From contig NZ_AOLY01000039.1 in NCBI RefSeq assembly GCF_000336635.1, forward strand, positions 334,130-398,129: a stretch of 64,000 bases of DNA, in the 5' to 3' direction. The stretch is from Haloarcula japonica DSM 6131. GTDB taxonomy: Archaea; Halobacteriota; Halobacteria; Halobacteriales; Haloarculaceae. This document shows positions 21,696 to 29,371 of this stretch, in pieces. Below the pieces are notes generated by a model that saw only the letters and a list, made by a program, of their open reading frames with translations, made no database searches and was not told the DNA's origin. Position 1 is the stretch's first letter; every line of letters starts with the position of its first letter. Position numbers and translations under genes: made by a program.

Positions 21696-22841
21696 CTACA
21701 GATCGGCGACGTCTTCGATTGCGTCAGTTAGTTCCTTGATACTCTCGACGGTGTGTTCGCCCATGTGCCCGATGCGGAAACTCTCCTCGCTGATGTCGCC
21801 GTAGCCGCTGGAGAACACCATGTCGTACTCCTCGGAGACCTGCTCGACCGTCTCGGCGACGTTGATGTCCCGCGTGTTCTCGATGCAGGTCACCGTCTGG
21901 GATTCGTAGCCGTCCTCGGGATAGAGGTCGAAGTGCTCGCGGGCCCACTCGCGTGTGTACTCGGCCATCTCCTGATGGCGCTGATCGCGGGCGTCGTGGC
22001 CCTCATCGAGCATGTGCTTCATCTGCTTGCGGTAGGCGAGCATGAGCGGAATCGCCGGCGTCGAGTGGGTCTGGCCCTTCCGGTCGTAGTAGTCGAGCGT
22101 GCGCTGGAAGCCGCCGTACCAAGACGCCGACTCTTTCTCCAGTTCCCGCTCGTAGGCCGCGTCGCTGACGGCACAGACCGCAAGCCCCGGTGGCATGGCG
22201 AAGGCCTTCTGCGTGGACGTGAAGATAGCGTCGATGCCGTGTGCTTCGATGTCGATCTGGTCGCCGCCGAGACAGGAGATGGCGTCGACGATGAAGTAGG
22301 TGTCCGGGTACTCCGCGACCACGTCGCCGATCTCCTCGATAGGGTTCCGGACGCCGGTCGAGGTCTCGTTCATCACGGCCCCGACGGCGTCGTAGTCGCC
22401 GGCTTCGAGCGCGTCGCGGATGTCGTCGGACTTGACCGCCGTACCCCAGTCGTACTCGATGCGGTCGACGTCCTTGCCGAGCCGCTCGGCGACGTTGGCC
22501 TGGCGCTCGCTAAACGCGCCGGATGTCGGTACGAGCATGCTATCCTCGACCAGATTGAGCGTCGTCGACTCCCAGAACTCCGTGCCCGACGCCGTGAGCA
22601 CGATGACGTCGTTGTCGGTCCCGAGGAACTCCTTCGTATCCTCGACGATGGTGGTATAGAGGTCGGTCATCCGGTCCATCCGGTGGCCGAACATCGGTTC
22701 GGCCATCGCCTCGATAACGTCCTCACGCACCTCTGTCGGCCCCGGGAGATACAGCGTCTTGTCCTGATAATCGTCTTTGTATTCGCGTTTTTCGGTCACA
22801 GAACCACCTGTAGTAGGTGAGTGCTCGAATCCAGGGGCCAT
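21696..22841 (-). CDS. Class V aminotransferase (alanine-glyoxylate/serine-pyruvate type)
   Basis: A 381-residue PLP enzyme. The opening LYLPGPTEVREDVIEAM and MFGHRMDRM, the ASGTEFWEST cofactor loop, the FIVDAISCLGGDQID aspartate region and the PLP lysine in FTSTQKAFAMPPGL assign it to the alanine-glyoxylate/serine-pyruvate aminotransferase family. It likely interconverts glyoxylate or hydroxypyruvate and amino acids; exact substrates cannot be read. A GTG at codon 15 (giving MTEKREYKDDYQ) is an alternative start and matches where family homology begins. Monocistronic. Confidence 0.88.
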   Translation of the reverse strand: MAPGFEHSPTTGGSVTEKREYKDDYQDKTLYLPGPTEVREDVIEAMAEPMFGHRMDRMTDLYTTIVEDTKEFLGTDNDVIVLTASGTEFWESTTLNLVEDSMLVPTSGAFSERQANVAERLGKDVDRIEYDWGTAVKSDDIRDALEAGDYDAVGAVMNETSTGVRNPIEEIGDVVAEYPDTYFIVDAISCLGGDQIDIEAHGIDAIFTSTQKAFAMPPGLAVCAVSDAAYERELEKESASWYGGFQRTLDYYDRKGQTHSTPAIPLMLAYRKQMKHMLDEGHDARDQRHQEMAEYTREWAREHFDLYPEDGYESQTVTCIENTRDINVAETVEQVSEEYDMVFSSGYGDISEESFRIGHMGEHTVESIKELTDAIEDVADL

Positions 22842-22971
22842 GGTAGTTTTGATACCGGGCGAAGCGAACCGGCGCGCGGCCTGAAGAGCGCGGATCGCTC
22901 ACGGGGAGAAGACACAGATGGCAGTTATAGCCTCCACGAAGTATTTATCAATTGAACAATAATCTTCAACC

Positions 22972-23130
22972 ATGGGTTGCCACACCCCGCTCACAGACGC
23001 CCAGCGAGCAGCCGTCGCCGATAGAGCGGTCAAGCAAGTCGCTGACACGCTGGTCGAGATGCATGCCGGCTCGCAATCAGCTCAATGCAAACCGCTCAGC
23101 GACGACGATACCAGCGGATACCGTACATGA
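22972..23130 (+). CDS. Putative 52-residue protein with own promoter
   Basis: A short frame, starting MGCHTPLTDAQRAAVADRAV and ending in a Ser/Asp-rich tail, that is below usual annotation size. It is supported by a TATA-like gtatttatc with its centre about 26 nt before the ATG, the spacing of haloarchaeal leaderless genes. The first 30 residues fit an amphipathic helix. The last 35 nt overlap the 3' end of the convergent membrane gene. No function is proposed; Cys3 with His4 and Cys39 might bind metal, but this is speculation. Confidence 0.45.
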   Translation: MGCHTPLTDAQRAAVADRAVKQVADTLVEMHAGSQSAQCKPLSDDDTSGYRT

Positions 23131-23638
23131 CCAGTCCGGCATAGATTGCCGGGCCAACCAGAGTTGTGGCACTAGTCGTTACCAGTCCGCTGAACAAGTA
23201 GCTGAGGAACACGTCGATAAAGACCAGAAGAAAGGGAGCGAGCGCGAGGGCCTTCCCGCCGGTTCTGAGCGCCGCGTCGACCGTCGACTGTGTGGCCCCA
23301 ATCCCTGCAACGCCGGCGACAACGAGGATATACGACAGCGGGACGCCCGGCGGTGAGACGATGGGAAGCGTAAACAGCGCGACTGCACCGAGGGCAAAGC
23401 CGACGAGTCGCGGTCCGCTGTCGCTCTGGGTAAGCGCGTTCTGGATCCCGTCCAGATCGCCGGCGTTGAGCGCCGCTTCGAGGTCCGAGGTGGTTTGACT
23501 GCCGCCGCCGGCGTCGAGGATCGTTGATCCGGTCCCGGCGTCGACCGGGCTATCGAAGTCCCGGCCGCAGTGCATACACCACGTCGCGGTCGCGCTGACT
23601 TTCTCCGAGCAGTGGGGGCAGCGGGGATCGGCGGTCAT
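23096..23638 (-). CDS. Zinc-ribbon membrane protein
   Basis: A 180-residue protein. The N-terminus is a double-CXXC zinc ribbon (CPHC at residue 7, CMHC at residue 21), followed by a Gly/Ser/Thr-rich linker, a short helix (DLEAALNAGDLDGIQNAL) and three to four membrane segments (ALGAVALFTLPIVSPPGVPL to LVGPAIYAGLVMYGIRWY). Such zinc-ribbon membrane proteins are common in haloarchaea without known function. It is divergent from the gene at 23713 across a 74-nt shared promoter. Confidence 0.75.
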   Translation of the reverse strand: MTADPRCPHCSEKVSATATWCMHCGRDFDSPVDAGTGSTILDAGGGSQTTSDLEAALNAGDLDGIQNALTQSDSGPRLVGFALGAVALFTLPIVSPPGVPLSYILVVAGVAGIGATQSTVDAALRTGGKALALAPFLLVFIDVFLSYLFSGLVTTSATTLVGPAIYAGLVMYGIRWYRRR

Positions 23639-23712
23639 ACTGTCATGTTCGAGGGCGCACAGTTAGCGGTTACGGGGGGAGAATATACACGTCTCCGCAG
23701 TAAACGGGGTGT

Positions 23713-24339
23713 ATGGATTGGGTCGCACGGGCCGAGAGCCTCCTGTACGACGGCGAGGTGATCGAAGCGGACGTTCGGCTGGACCGCGGCGGCGTCGTTG
23801 TGACGAGCCATCGCGTGCTCGTGTTCACACCGGACCGCGAGGGGTCGAACTACCGGCAGGTCGACCGGCCGAACGTCGAGGGCATCGGCGTCACCACGAG
23901 CGGCGACTGGTCGTTTCTCGAACTCGGTGTGAAGGCACTGGTCGTCGGTATTGTGCTGGTTGGGGCCGGAATGACAGTTAGCCTCGACGGCCTCGTCGGC
24001 AACGTCTCGCTCGACAGCGGCGGTGCAGCCAGCGCCGTCGGCATCGGCGGAATGCTTGGAATGCTTCAGACGATGCTGACACTGATGGCGCAACTCGACG
24101 ACCTCATGCGCCTGTTCGGTGGCCTCACACTGGCCTTTGCCGCCGTCGTCCTCGGGGTCTATCTCTGGAGCCGCGACCGACTGCTCATCGTGCGCGTCGC
24201 CGGCGACGACGACATCGAACTGACCGCACCGGACGACGAGAGCATCGTCGAGCGAATCGAGGCCGCCATCGTTCCGGGTTCGGCACCCGACGACGCCGGG
24301 AGCGCGGACCAGCCATCGCCCGACGACCCGCTCCCGTGA
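23713..24339 (+). CDS. Membrane protein with PH-like N-terminal domain
   Basis: A 208-residue protein. The first 75 residues (LDRGGVVVTSHRVLVFTPD and VDRPNVEGIGVTTSGDW) look like the PH-like domain that ends in a membrane-proximal strand. Two membrane regions follow (LGVKALVVGIVLVGAGMTV and LTLAFAAVVLGVYLW), then a short cytosolic tail rich in Asp and Pro. A TATA-like aatatacac lies about 25 nt upstream of the ATG. Function unknown. It lies 33 nt before uvrC on the same strand and may be co-transcribed with it. Confidence 0.75.
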   Translation: MDWVARAESLLYDGEVIEADVRLDRGGVVVTSHRVLVFTPDREGSNYRQVDRPNVEGIGVTTSGDWSFLELGVKALVVGIVLVGAGMTVSLDGLVGNVSLDSGGAASAVGIGGMLGMLQTMLTLMAQLDDLMRLFGGLTLAFAAVVLGVYLWSRDRLLIVRVAGDDDIELTAPDDESIVERIEAAIVPGSAPDDAGSADQPSPDDPLP

Positions 24340-24372
24340 CGTTCAACCCCGCCGAGCGCCAACCCTAGAGTA

Positions 24373-26118
24373 ATGGACGCCGACGAGGTTCGAGAGCGCG
24401 CGGGGTCGCTGCCGCGGGAACCCGGCGTGTACCTGTTCGAGCAGGACCGGGACGACAAACGCCGGGTCCTCTACGTCGGAAAGGCCGTCGACCTGCGCGA
24501 CCGCGTGCGCTCGTATGCTGACCCGCGGAGCGAGCGCATCGCCAAAATGGTCGAGCGAGCCGAGACCATCGACTTCGCCGTCACCGACACCGAGACGCAG
24601 GCGCTGCTACTGGAAGCGAACCTCATCAAGCGCCACCGGCCGCCGTACAACGTCCGGCTGAAAGACGACAAGTCCTACCCACTGGTCCAGTTGACCGACC
24701 ATCCTGTCCCCCGAATCGAGGTGACGCGCGACCCCGAGGACGGCGCGACCGTCTACGGCCCGTTCACCGACAAGGGGCGGGTCGAGACGGTGGTGAAGGC
24801 ACTGCGGGAGACGTACGGCCTGCGGGGCTGTTCCGACCACAAGTACAGCAACCGGGACCGGCCCTGTCTCGACTACGAGATGGGCATCTGTACCGCGCCC
24901 TGTACCGGCGAAATCGGCGAAGCCAACTACGCCGAGGACGTGGAATCGGTCACGCGGTACTTCGAAGGCGAAACGGGCGTTCTCGCCGATCCGCTACGCC
25001 GCGAGATGGAAGCCGCCGCACAGAACCAGGAGTTCGAGCGCGCGGCGAACCTCCGGGACAAGCTCGGAGCCGTCGAGGCGCTCCACGGCGAGGGCGACAC
25101 CGCCGTCAGCGACTCCGCGGGCTACCAGACGACGGACGTACTCGGGGCCGCCGTCGAAGGCGAGCGCGCCATCGTCGCCCGGCTCCACGCCGAGGGCGGC
25201 AAGCTCGTCGAACGGGACCGGCACACGCTGGAGGCCCCGGACGGCGAGGGGACTGCCGGCGTGTACCGGGCGTTCATCCCGCAGTACTACGCCGAGCGGG
25301 AGCTACCCGACCGGATTCTCTGTGCCGAGGACCCCGCCGACCCGGACATCGAGGCCTGGCTGGAGAGCGAGGGCGTCACCCTCGGCGTGCCCGGGGCCGG
25401 ACGGGAGGCGACGCTGGTCGACCTTGCACTGAAAAACGCCCGCCAGCGCGGCGGGACCGACGACGAGAGCGGCCGTCTGGCCGACGCGCTGGGCATCGAC
25501 CGCCCGAGCCGCATCGAGGGGTTCGACGTGAGCCACGCCCAGGGCCGGTCGGCCGTCGGCTCGAACGTCACCTTCGTCGACGAGACGCCGGAGAAGAGCG
25601 ACTACCGGCGGAAGAAGCTCACCGAGCAAAACGACGACTACGCGAACATGCGGGAACTCCTTCGCTGGCGGGCCACGCGCGCCGTCGAGGGACGGGATGA
25701 CCGGCCGGACCCGGACCTGCTGCTGATCGACGGCGGCGACGGCCAGCTCGGCGCGGCCCGCGACGCCCTCGCCGAGACCGGCTGGGACGTGCCGGCCATC
25801 GCGTTGGCGAAGGACGAGGAGCTGGTCATCACGCCCGACCGCGTGTACGACTGGGACGACGACGCCCCACAGCTCCACCTGCTCCAGCGGATTCGCGACG
25901 AGGCCCACCGCTTTGCCGTGCAGTACCACCAGACGCTACGGGACGAAGTGTCGACGACGCTCGATGACGTGCCCGGCGTCGGCCCCGAAACGCGGAAGCG
26001 ACTGCTCCGGCGCTTCGGTAGCGTGGACAGCGTCAGAGCGGCCTCCGACGAGGAACTGACGGCTATCGACGGTATCGGTGAGCAAACCGCGGAGACGATT
26101 CGGACCCGGCTACAGTGA
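24373..26118 (+). CDS. uvrC: UvrABC excinuclease subunit C
   Basis: A 581-residue nuclease that makes both incisions around UvrB-bound DNA lesions. The N-terminal GIY-YIG domain (EPGVYLFEQ, then [18 protein letters not shown]) is followed by a UvrB-interacting UVR helix pair ([19 protein letters not shown]), the RNase H-like endonuclease domain ([17 protein letters not shown] and [14 protein letters not shown]) and a C-terminal HhH pair ([33 protein letters not shown]). Haloarchaea use the bacterial UvrABC system. UvrA and UvrB are not in the window. Confidence 0.97.
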   Translation: MDADEVRERAGSLPREPGVYLFEQDRDDKRRVLYVGKAVDLRDRVRSYADPRSERIAKMVERAETIDFAVTDTETQALLLEANLIKRHRPPYNVRLKDDKSYPLVQLTDHPVPRIEVTRDPEDGATVYGPFTDKGRVETVVKALRETYGLRGCSDHKYSNRDRPCLDYEMGICTAPCTGEIGEANYAEDVESVTRYFEGETGVLADPLRREMEAAAQNQEFERAANLRDKLGAVEALHGEGDTAVSDSAGYQTTDVLGAAVEGERAIVARLHAEGGKLVERDRHTLEAPDGEGTAGVYRAFIPQYYAERELPDRILCAEDPADPDIEAWLESEGVTLGVPGAGREATLVDLALKNARQRGGTDDESGRLADALGIDRPSRIEGFDVSHAQGRSAVGSNVTFVDETPEKSDYRRKKLTEQNDDYANMRELLRWRATRAVEGRDDRPDPDLLLIDGGDGQLGAARDALAETGWDVPAIALAKDEELVITPDRVYDWDDDAPQLHLLQRIRDEAHRFAVQYHQTLRDEVSTTLDDVPGVGPETRKRLLRRFGSVDSVRAASDEELTAIDGIGEQTAETIRTRLQ

Positions 26119-26225
26119 TTTCATATAGCAGATAGCAGTTTATCACCGCGAGCTGTCCAAACCCGCTGCTCTGCCGTATCGCCGTCGTAAAAGCCGCTAC
26201 GTCACGATTTCAGCTATCCGCTACG

Positions 26226-26942
26226 TTACGATTCAACAACCGAGTTGCGGAGTGTTCCGACGCCCTCGTAGGTGATCTCGATTGTGTCACCGGGCACGAC
26301 CGTACCCGGGTTGGCCGGGCTACCGAACGCGATGACATCGCCGGGCCGGAACGTGAACCGCTCCGAGAGGTACGCGACTACCTCGTGCGGTCCGAACAGC
26401 ATCTCGCTGGTATTGGCAGACTGTCGGCGCTCGTCGTTGATGTCGGTGTACATATCGATCCCGGTGGGGTCGACGTCAGTCTCGATCCATGGCCCCAGGG
26501 GTCCGGAGCCGTCGAAGGCCTTGCGTGCGGTTCGGCCCTGCTGGTCCAGCGCGTCGACGTCGTTCAGTATCGTGTACCCCCGAACAACGTCCTGGACGTC
26601 AGCCGGGTCGAGGTCGTGACACCGCTCACCGATGACCGCAGCTAACTCACCGGCGTAGGTGAGTTCGTCGGTGAACGTCGGGTAGGGAATGTCCTGCTCG
26701 TGTGCGAGCAGCGCCGTCGGGGGCTTGATGAAGAAATCCGGCTCCTCGGGCCGGTCGTAATCCATCTGGTCGTTCGTAGCGGCGTAGTTCCGACCGACGC
26801 AGTACAGCGCGGTCGGTTCACACGGCGGAAGCAGTCGGCCATCGCGGCCAACCACGTACTGGCCGTCATCAGCGTCGATGACGCCGTCAACATATTCGCC
26901 GGTTACTGGTCCATCCTCGGTCAGAAGGCGTGCAGTTCGCAT
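26226..26942 (-). CDS. Fumarylacetoacetate hydrolase-family protein, probable 2-keto-3-deoxyxylonate dehydratase
   Basis: A 238-residue FAH-fold protein with CVGRNYAATNDQ, FFIKPPTALLAHEQDIPYP, GELAAVIGERCHDL, GYTILNDVDALDQQ and GDVIAFGSPANPGTV motifs. Because it lies beside xylose dehydrogenase, ketoglutarate-semialdehyde dehydrogenase and a xylonate-dehydratase-like gene, it is inferred to convert 2-keto-3-deoxyxylonate to 2-ketoglutarate semialdehyde, as FAH proteins do in Haloferax. The usual E-x-E metal-ligand pair reads A-G-E here, which is odd. It is monocistronic and divergent from htpX. Confidence 0.75.
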   Translation of the reverse strand: MRTARLLTEDGPVTGEYVDGVIDADDGQYVVGRDGRLLPPCEPTALYCVGRNYAATNDQMDYDRPEEPDFFIKPPTALLAHEQDIPYPTFTDELTYAGELAAVIGERCHDLDPADVQDVVRGYTILNDVDALDQQGRTARKAFDGSGPLGPWIETDVDPTGIDMYTDINDERRQSANTSEMLFGPHEVVAYLSERFTFRPGDVIAFGSPANPGTVVPGDTIEITYEGVGTLRNSVVES

Positions 26943-27204
26943 ACTGAATGGTCTGTGCGGCGGTGAAAAAGGCGTGTCGACTACGGTGTGCGCCGCTCCG
27001 AATCTATCACCCGCAGCAAGGCCTGAAACGCTGTTCTGTCGCCGGTCCGTCGAAGTAGTTGTTCCTTTTCTGTATCCGGAGTAAACCCACTACCGCTATA
27101 TCAAATAGTCCAACGACCGCGAAACTGGCATCAAAGCATTCGAACAACGGAACGGCGGTGACACCACCGAAGCGATTTTTTCGTACAACGGCGTACCGGC
27201 AGAC
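26943..27204. other. Intergenic region between the FAH-family gene and htpX
   Basis: 262 nt with divergent promoters. It contains a CTAT-N5-ATAG inverted motif at 27096-27108 (listed separately) and a T-rich gattttttcgt before htpX. No gene seen. Confidence 0.4.
27094..27111. promoter_or_regulatory. Inverted motif CGCTATATCAAATAGT, copy 1
   Basis: An imperfect palindrome (CTAT-ATCAA-ATAG) located 150 nt upstream of the FAH-family gene. The 16-nt core differs at one base from a second copy at 28927-28942 upstream of the semialdehyde dehydrogenase gene. Both are in the xylose locus, so a shared regulator site is possible. Distance to the start codons is longer than usual for a haloarchaeal operator. 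Confidence 0.35.
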
Positions 27205-28134
27205 ATGTCTGTGACCCGACGGCTACTCATGGCCGTCGTCGGACTGCTATCGCTGCTGGTCTATCTCGCGGCGGCATACGTCGGGTATATGCTGCTTCTG
27301 CCAGTGTGGGACAGCCGTCCGTCGCCACTGACAGCCGCTCTGGTCATTATCGGGACGGCGATTGCTCTTGGCATCCTGAACTACTGGGCTGCAACGGCGC
27401 AGCTCAAGCGGTCTCTCGATGCAGTCGAACTCTCACGGGCGCGTGTGCCGGAGGTCTACCGCCGCCTCGACACGCTTGTCGATCAGATGGACGTCGAGAC
27501 GCCGACGTTGCTACTGGCAGAGTTGCCAGTCCCGAACGCGTTCGCCATCGGCGGCGGCGCTGGGGTTATCGTCGTCGACCGACAGCTGTTCCGACTGCTG
27601 TCCGTGTCGGAGTTCGAGGCGCTGCTGGCCCACGAACTCGCGCATCTGGAGACCCGTGATGCGCTCATTCAGACTGTCGCGTATAGTCTCGTCCAGACGG
27701 TTATCGGGCTCATCAGTCTCGTGGTATTCCCCATCGTAGTGCTAACCGGCGGTATCGCCCGTTCGCTCGCGTTGCTACGTGGCGACCCGTCGTCGTGGTC
27801 GCGCTCCTGGCTTGGGCGGGCACAGCGGTACGCGCTACAGGTCGTTGCCGGTCTCGGATTCGCGGTAACACTGCTGATACTCGGCTACTCCAGACGTCGC
27901 GAGTTGGCAGCCGACGACCGCGCAATCGAGATAACAGGGAATCCAGTTGGGCTTGCACGTGCCCTCGCGAAAATCGAGCGGGCGTCGAAGCCAGACCCCG
28001 GTCACCTGCGGCAATTATACGTACACAGCGAAGCGGACAGCGAGCTTTCACGCCTCTTGTCGACGCATCCGCCGATGGACGAACGAATACAGCGGTTACA
28101 GGAGCGAGCGCGCACGGTAGTTCCGCGAGGGTGA
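27205..28134 (+). CDS. htpX: HtpX-like M48 zinc metalloprotease
   Basis: A 309-residue membrane protease. Two N-terminal membrane helices (LLMAVVGLLSLLVYLAAAYV and LTAALVIIGTAIALGILNYW) precede the peptidase domain with zinc motif HELAHLE at residue 143. VIVVDRQLFRLLSVSEFEALL precedes it, two further membrane segments follow (LVQTVIGLISLVVFPIVVL and VAGLGFAVTLLILGY) and SRRRELAADDRAIEITGNP carries the third zinc ligand. HtpX proteins degrade damaged membrane proteins. A TATA-like gattttttcgt lies about 30 nt before the ATG. It sits inside the xylose locus without obvious functional link. Confidence 0.93.
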   Translation: MSVTRRLLMAVVGLLSLLVYLAAAYVGYMLLLPVWDSRPSPLTAALVIIGTAIALGILNYWAATAQLKRSLDAVELSRARVPEVYRRLDTLVDQMDVETPTLLLAELPVPNAFAIGGGAGVIVVDRQLFRLLSVSEFEALLAHELAHLETRDALIQTVAYSLVQTVIGLISLVVFPIVVLTGGIARSLALLRGDPSSWSRSWLGRAQRYALQVVAGLGFAVTLLILGYSRRRELAADDRAIEITGNPVGLARALAKIERASKPDPGHLRQLYVHSEADSELSRLLSTHPPMDERIQRLQERARTVVPRG

Positions 28135-28257
28135 GCAAATCATCGGGGAGCCGTCGGTAGCTGCGTCGTTCAGTGATGGCGAAAACGTAGTAACATATTC
28201 AATCAGCGCCTTCAGGTATGTACAACCAGATTCGACAACCACATTGGAGGGATATAG

Positions 28258-28446
28258 TCAAAAATCGGCCAAGTCCGTGATAGGGACTACTCGTAATACG
28301 TCGGTTTCAGCAAGCTTGTCTGACCGGCGAACGTCTTGTTGAGGCGAGAATAGAACACGACTGTGTGGTTTGTCGCGACGCTGGACGACATAAGTAGCCG
28401 GATACTTTGCATCCGAGGCCGACGTGGTGAAAGTCTCTATATACAC
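28258..28446 (-). CDS. Doubtful 62-codon ORF, GTG start
   Basis: An open frame from a GTG at 28446 gives a product with V/M-YIETFTTSASDAKYP at its start and VVPITDLADF at its end. It is near-neutral rather than acidic, and its start lies on the TATA-like box of the divergent zinc-finger gene. It may be a gene remnant or noncoding. Nothing recognisable. Confidence 0.25.
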   Translation of the reverse strand: MYIETFTTSASDAKYPATYVVQRRDKPHSRVLFSPQQDVRRSDKLAETDVLRVVPITDLADF

Positions 28447-28455
28447 ATTGAGAGC

Positions 28456-28484
28456 AACATAGCGGTCCTAGAAACCGCTATGTT
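28456..28484. repeat. Perfect 11-bp inverted repeat over a start codon
   Basis: AACATAGCGGT (28456-28466), a 7-nt spacer and ACCGCTATGTT (28474-28484). The start codon of the zinc-finger gene (28480) lies in the right arm. A TATA-like tctatatac at 28436-28444 predicts transcription start around the left arm or spacer, so the element could be an operator across the initiation site or a hairpin hiding the start codon. Confidence 0.75.
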
Positions 28485-28695
28485 CGGCAAGGCGCTACAT
28501 CCGCATATGCAAGCCAGCATCCCACAGCGAGCGACCGAGGGGGCAAAAAGCCACACATATGGATGCCCGCTGTGTAACTGTGGTGCGGACAGTGAAGAGG
28601 ACATTTACTGCCATCTGCTGGTTTCACACCGGAAGAGCGCACTTGCTGACGCCCTTCTCGAAAGAGTGGATAGCGACGATTTATCCCGGGTTTGA
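28480..28695 (+). CDS. Small C2H2-type zinc-finger protein
   Basis: A 71-residue protein beginning MFGKALHPHMQASIPQRATE. Residues 27-50 form a finger with CPLCNCG and HLLVSH, that is Cys-x2-Cys then His-x4-His, with a helix continuing to the C-terminus. Single-finger proteins of this size are common in haloarchaea and are suspected regulators. The frame is open from 28363, but TATA position and the finger argue for the ATG at 28480. Its start codon lies within a perfect inverted repeat, which suggests autoregulation. It is isolated between htpX and the semialdehyde dehydrogenase gene. Confidence 0.65.
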   Translation: MFGKALHPHMQASIPQRATEGAKSHTYGCPLCNCGADSEEDIYCHLLVSHRKSALADALLERVDSDDLSRV

Positions 28696-29371
28696 TTTCG
28701 ATACGGGCAGCAGTATCACCTTATAGTACCAAATAGTGGGTTTTGGAACTATTAATATAGTATTTGTACTCGTGCTTGTCGGCTTGTAACCCATACTCTG
28801 AGATCGAGGGATATCGCTGCAACAGTTACATGGTAGATCCGACCTAGTTCGAGAGAATTGGGCCGTACTACAGCGCATTGATTGGTATTTTGTCGTCGGT
28901 ACTGTTTATCGCTATCAATCAAATATCGCTATATTAAATAGTGGGAGTTCGGCTCACCAACAACAGCCAATCCAGCAACTACCGGTGTGGATCGATAACA
29001 TACATACACGTGTTATGCTATGAAATAGAGTTATATACTAGGAGAGGGCGCAGCAGCGATCAGTCGTAGCAACGCAAATACCGAACGCGGCCAAACCCAT
29101 GTTGTGACAGATCTGGCAACACACAGATTCCGTGTTGTCGTGCTGTTTGACAGCGGTAGCTATTTTAGTGGTCTGCAATTGCGATTCAGCTGTAAGTCTG
29201 TCATCGCGAATTCGGTGTTGGACCGTCGATACTGGGTACACTGGCTACGGTGCCGGTTATCCAGCATTGCCGTGACCCACCGGCACCAGCCGGTCGTTCC
29301 ACACCGTCGAACGACGGGTACAGCGAAGGATGGGAAACGCGTAAGTATTGGGAATGAGATGAATCAAACGT
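28696..29371. other. AT-rich intergenic region upstream of the semialdehyde dehydrogenase gene
   Basis: 676 nt without a convincing gene; the frames here have low acidity and unusual codon use. It holds several TATA-like stretches, the ACTAT-TAAT-ATAGT inverted motif at about 28748-28761, AAATAGTGGG at both 28731 and 28936, and the second copy of the CGCTATAT motif at 28927. It may be a long regulatory region or a decayed gene. Confidence 0.4.
28927..28942. promoter_or_regulatory. Inverted motif CGCTATATTAAATAGT, copy 2
   Basis: Matches the copy at 27094 at 15 of 16 positions; CTAT-ATTAA-ATAG arms. It lies about 430 nt upstream of the semialdehyde dehydrogenase start. Candidate site for a xylose-locus regulator. 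Confidence 0.35.

Noticed and set aside
28681..29241. Small minus-strand frames in the AT-rich gap
   Set aside because: Products are Ser/Thr/Cys-rich and not acidic, with no start signals or motifs.
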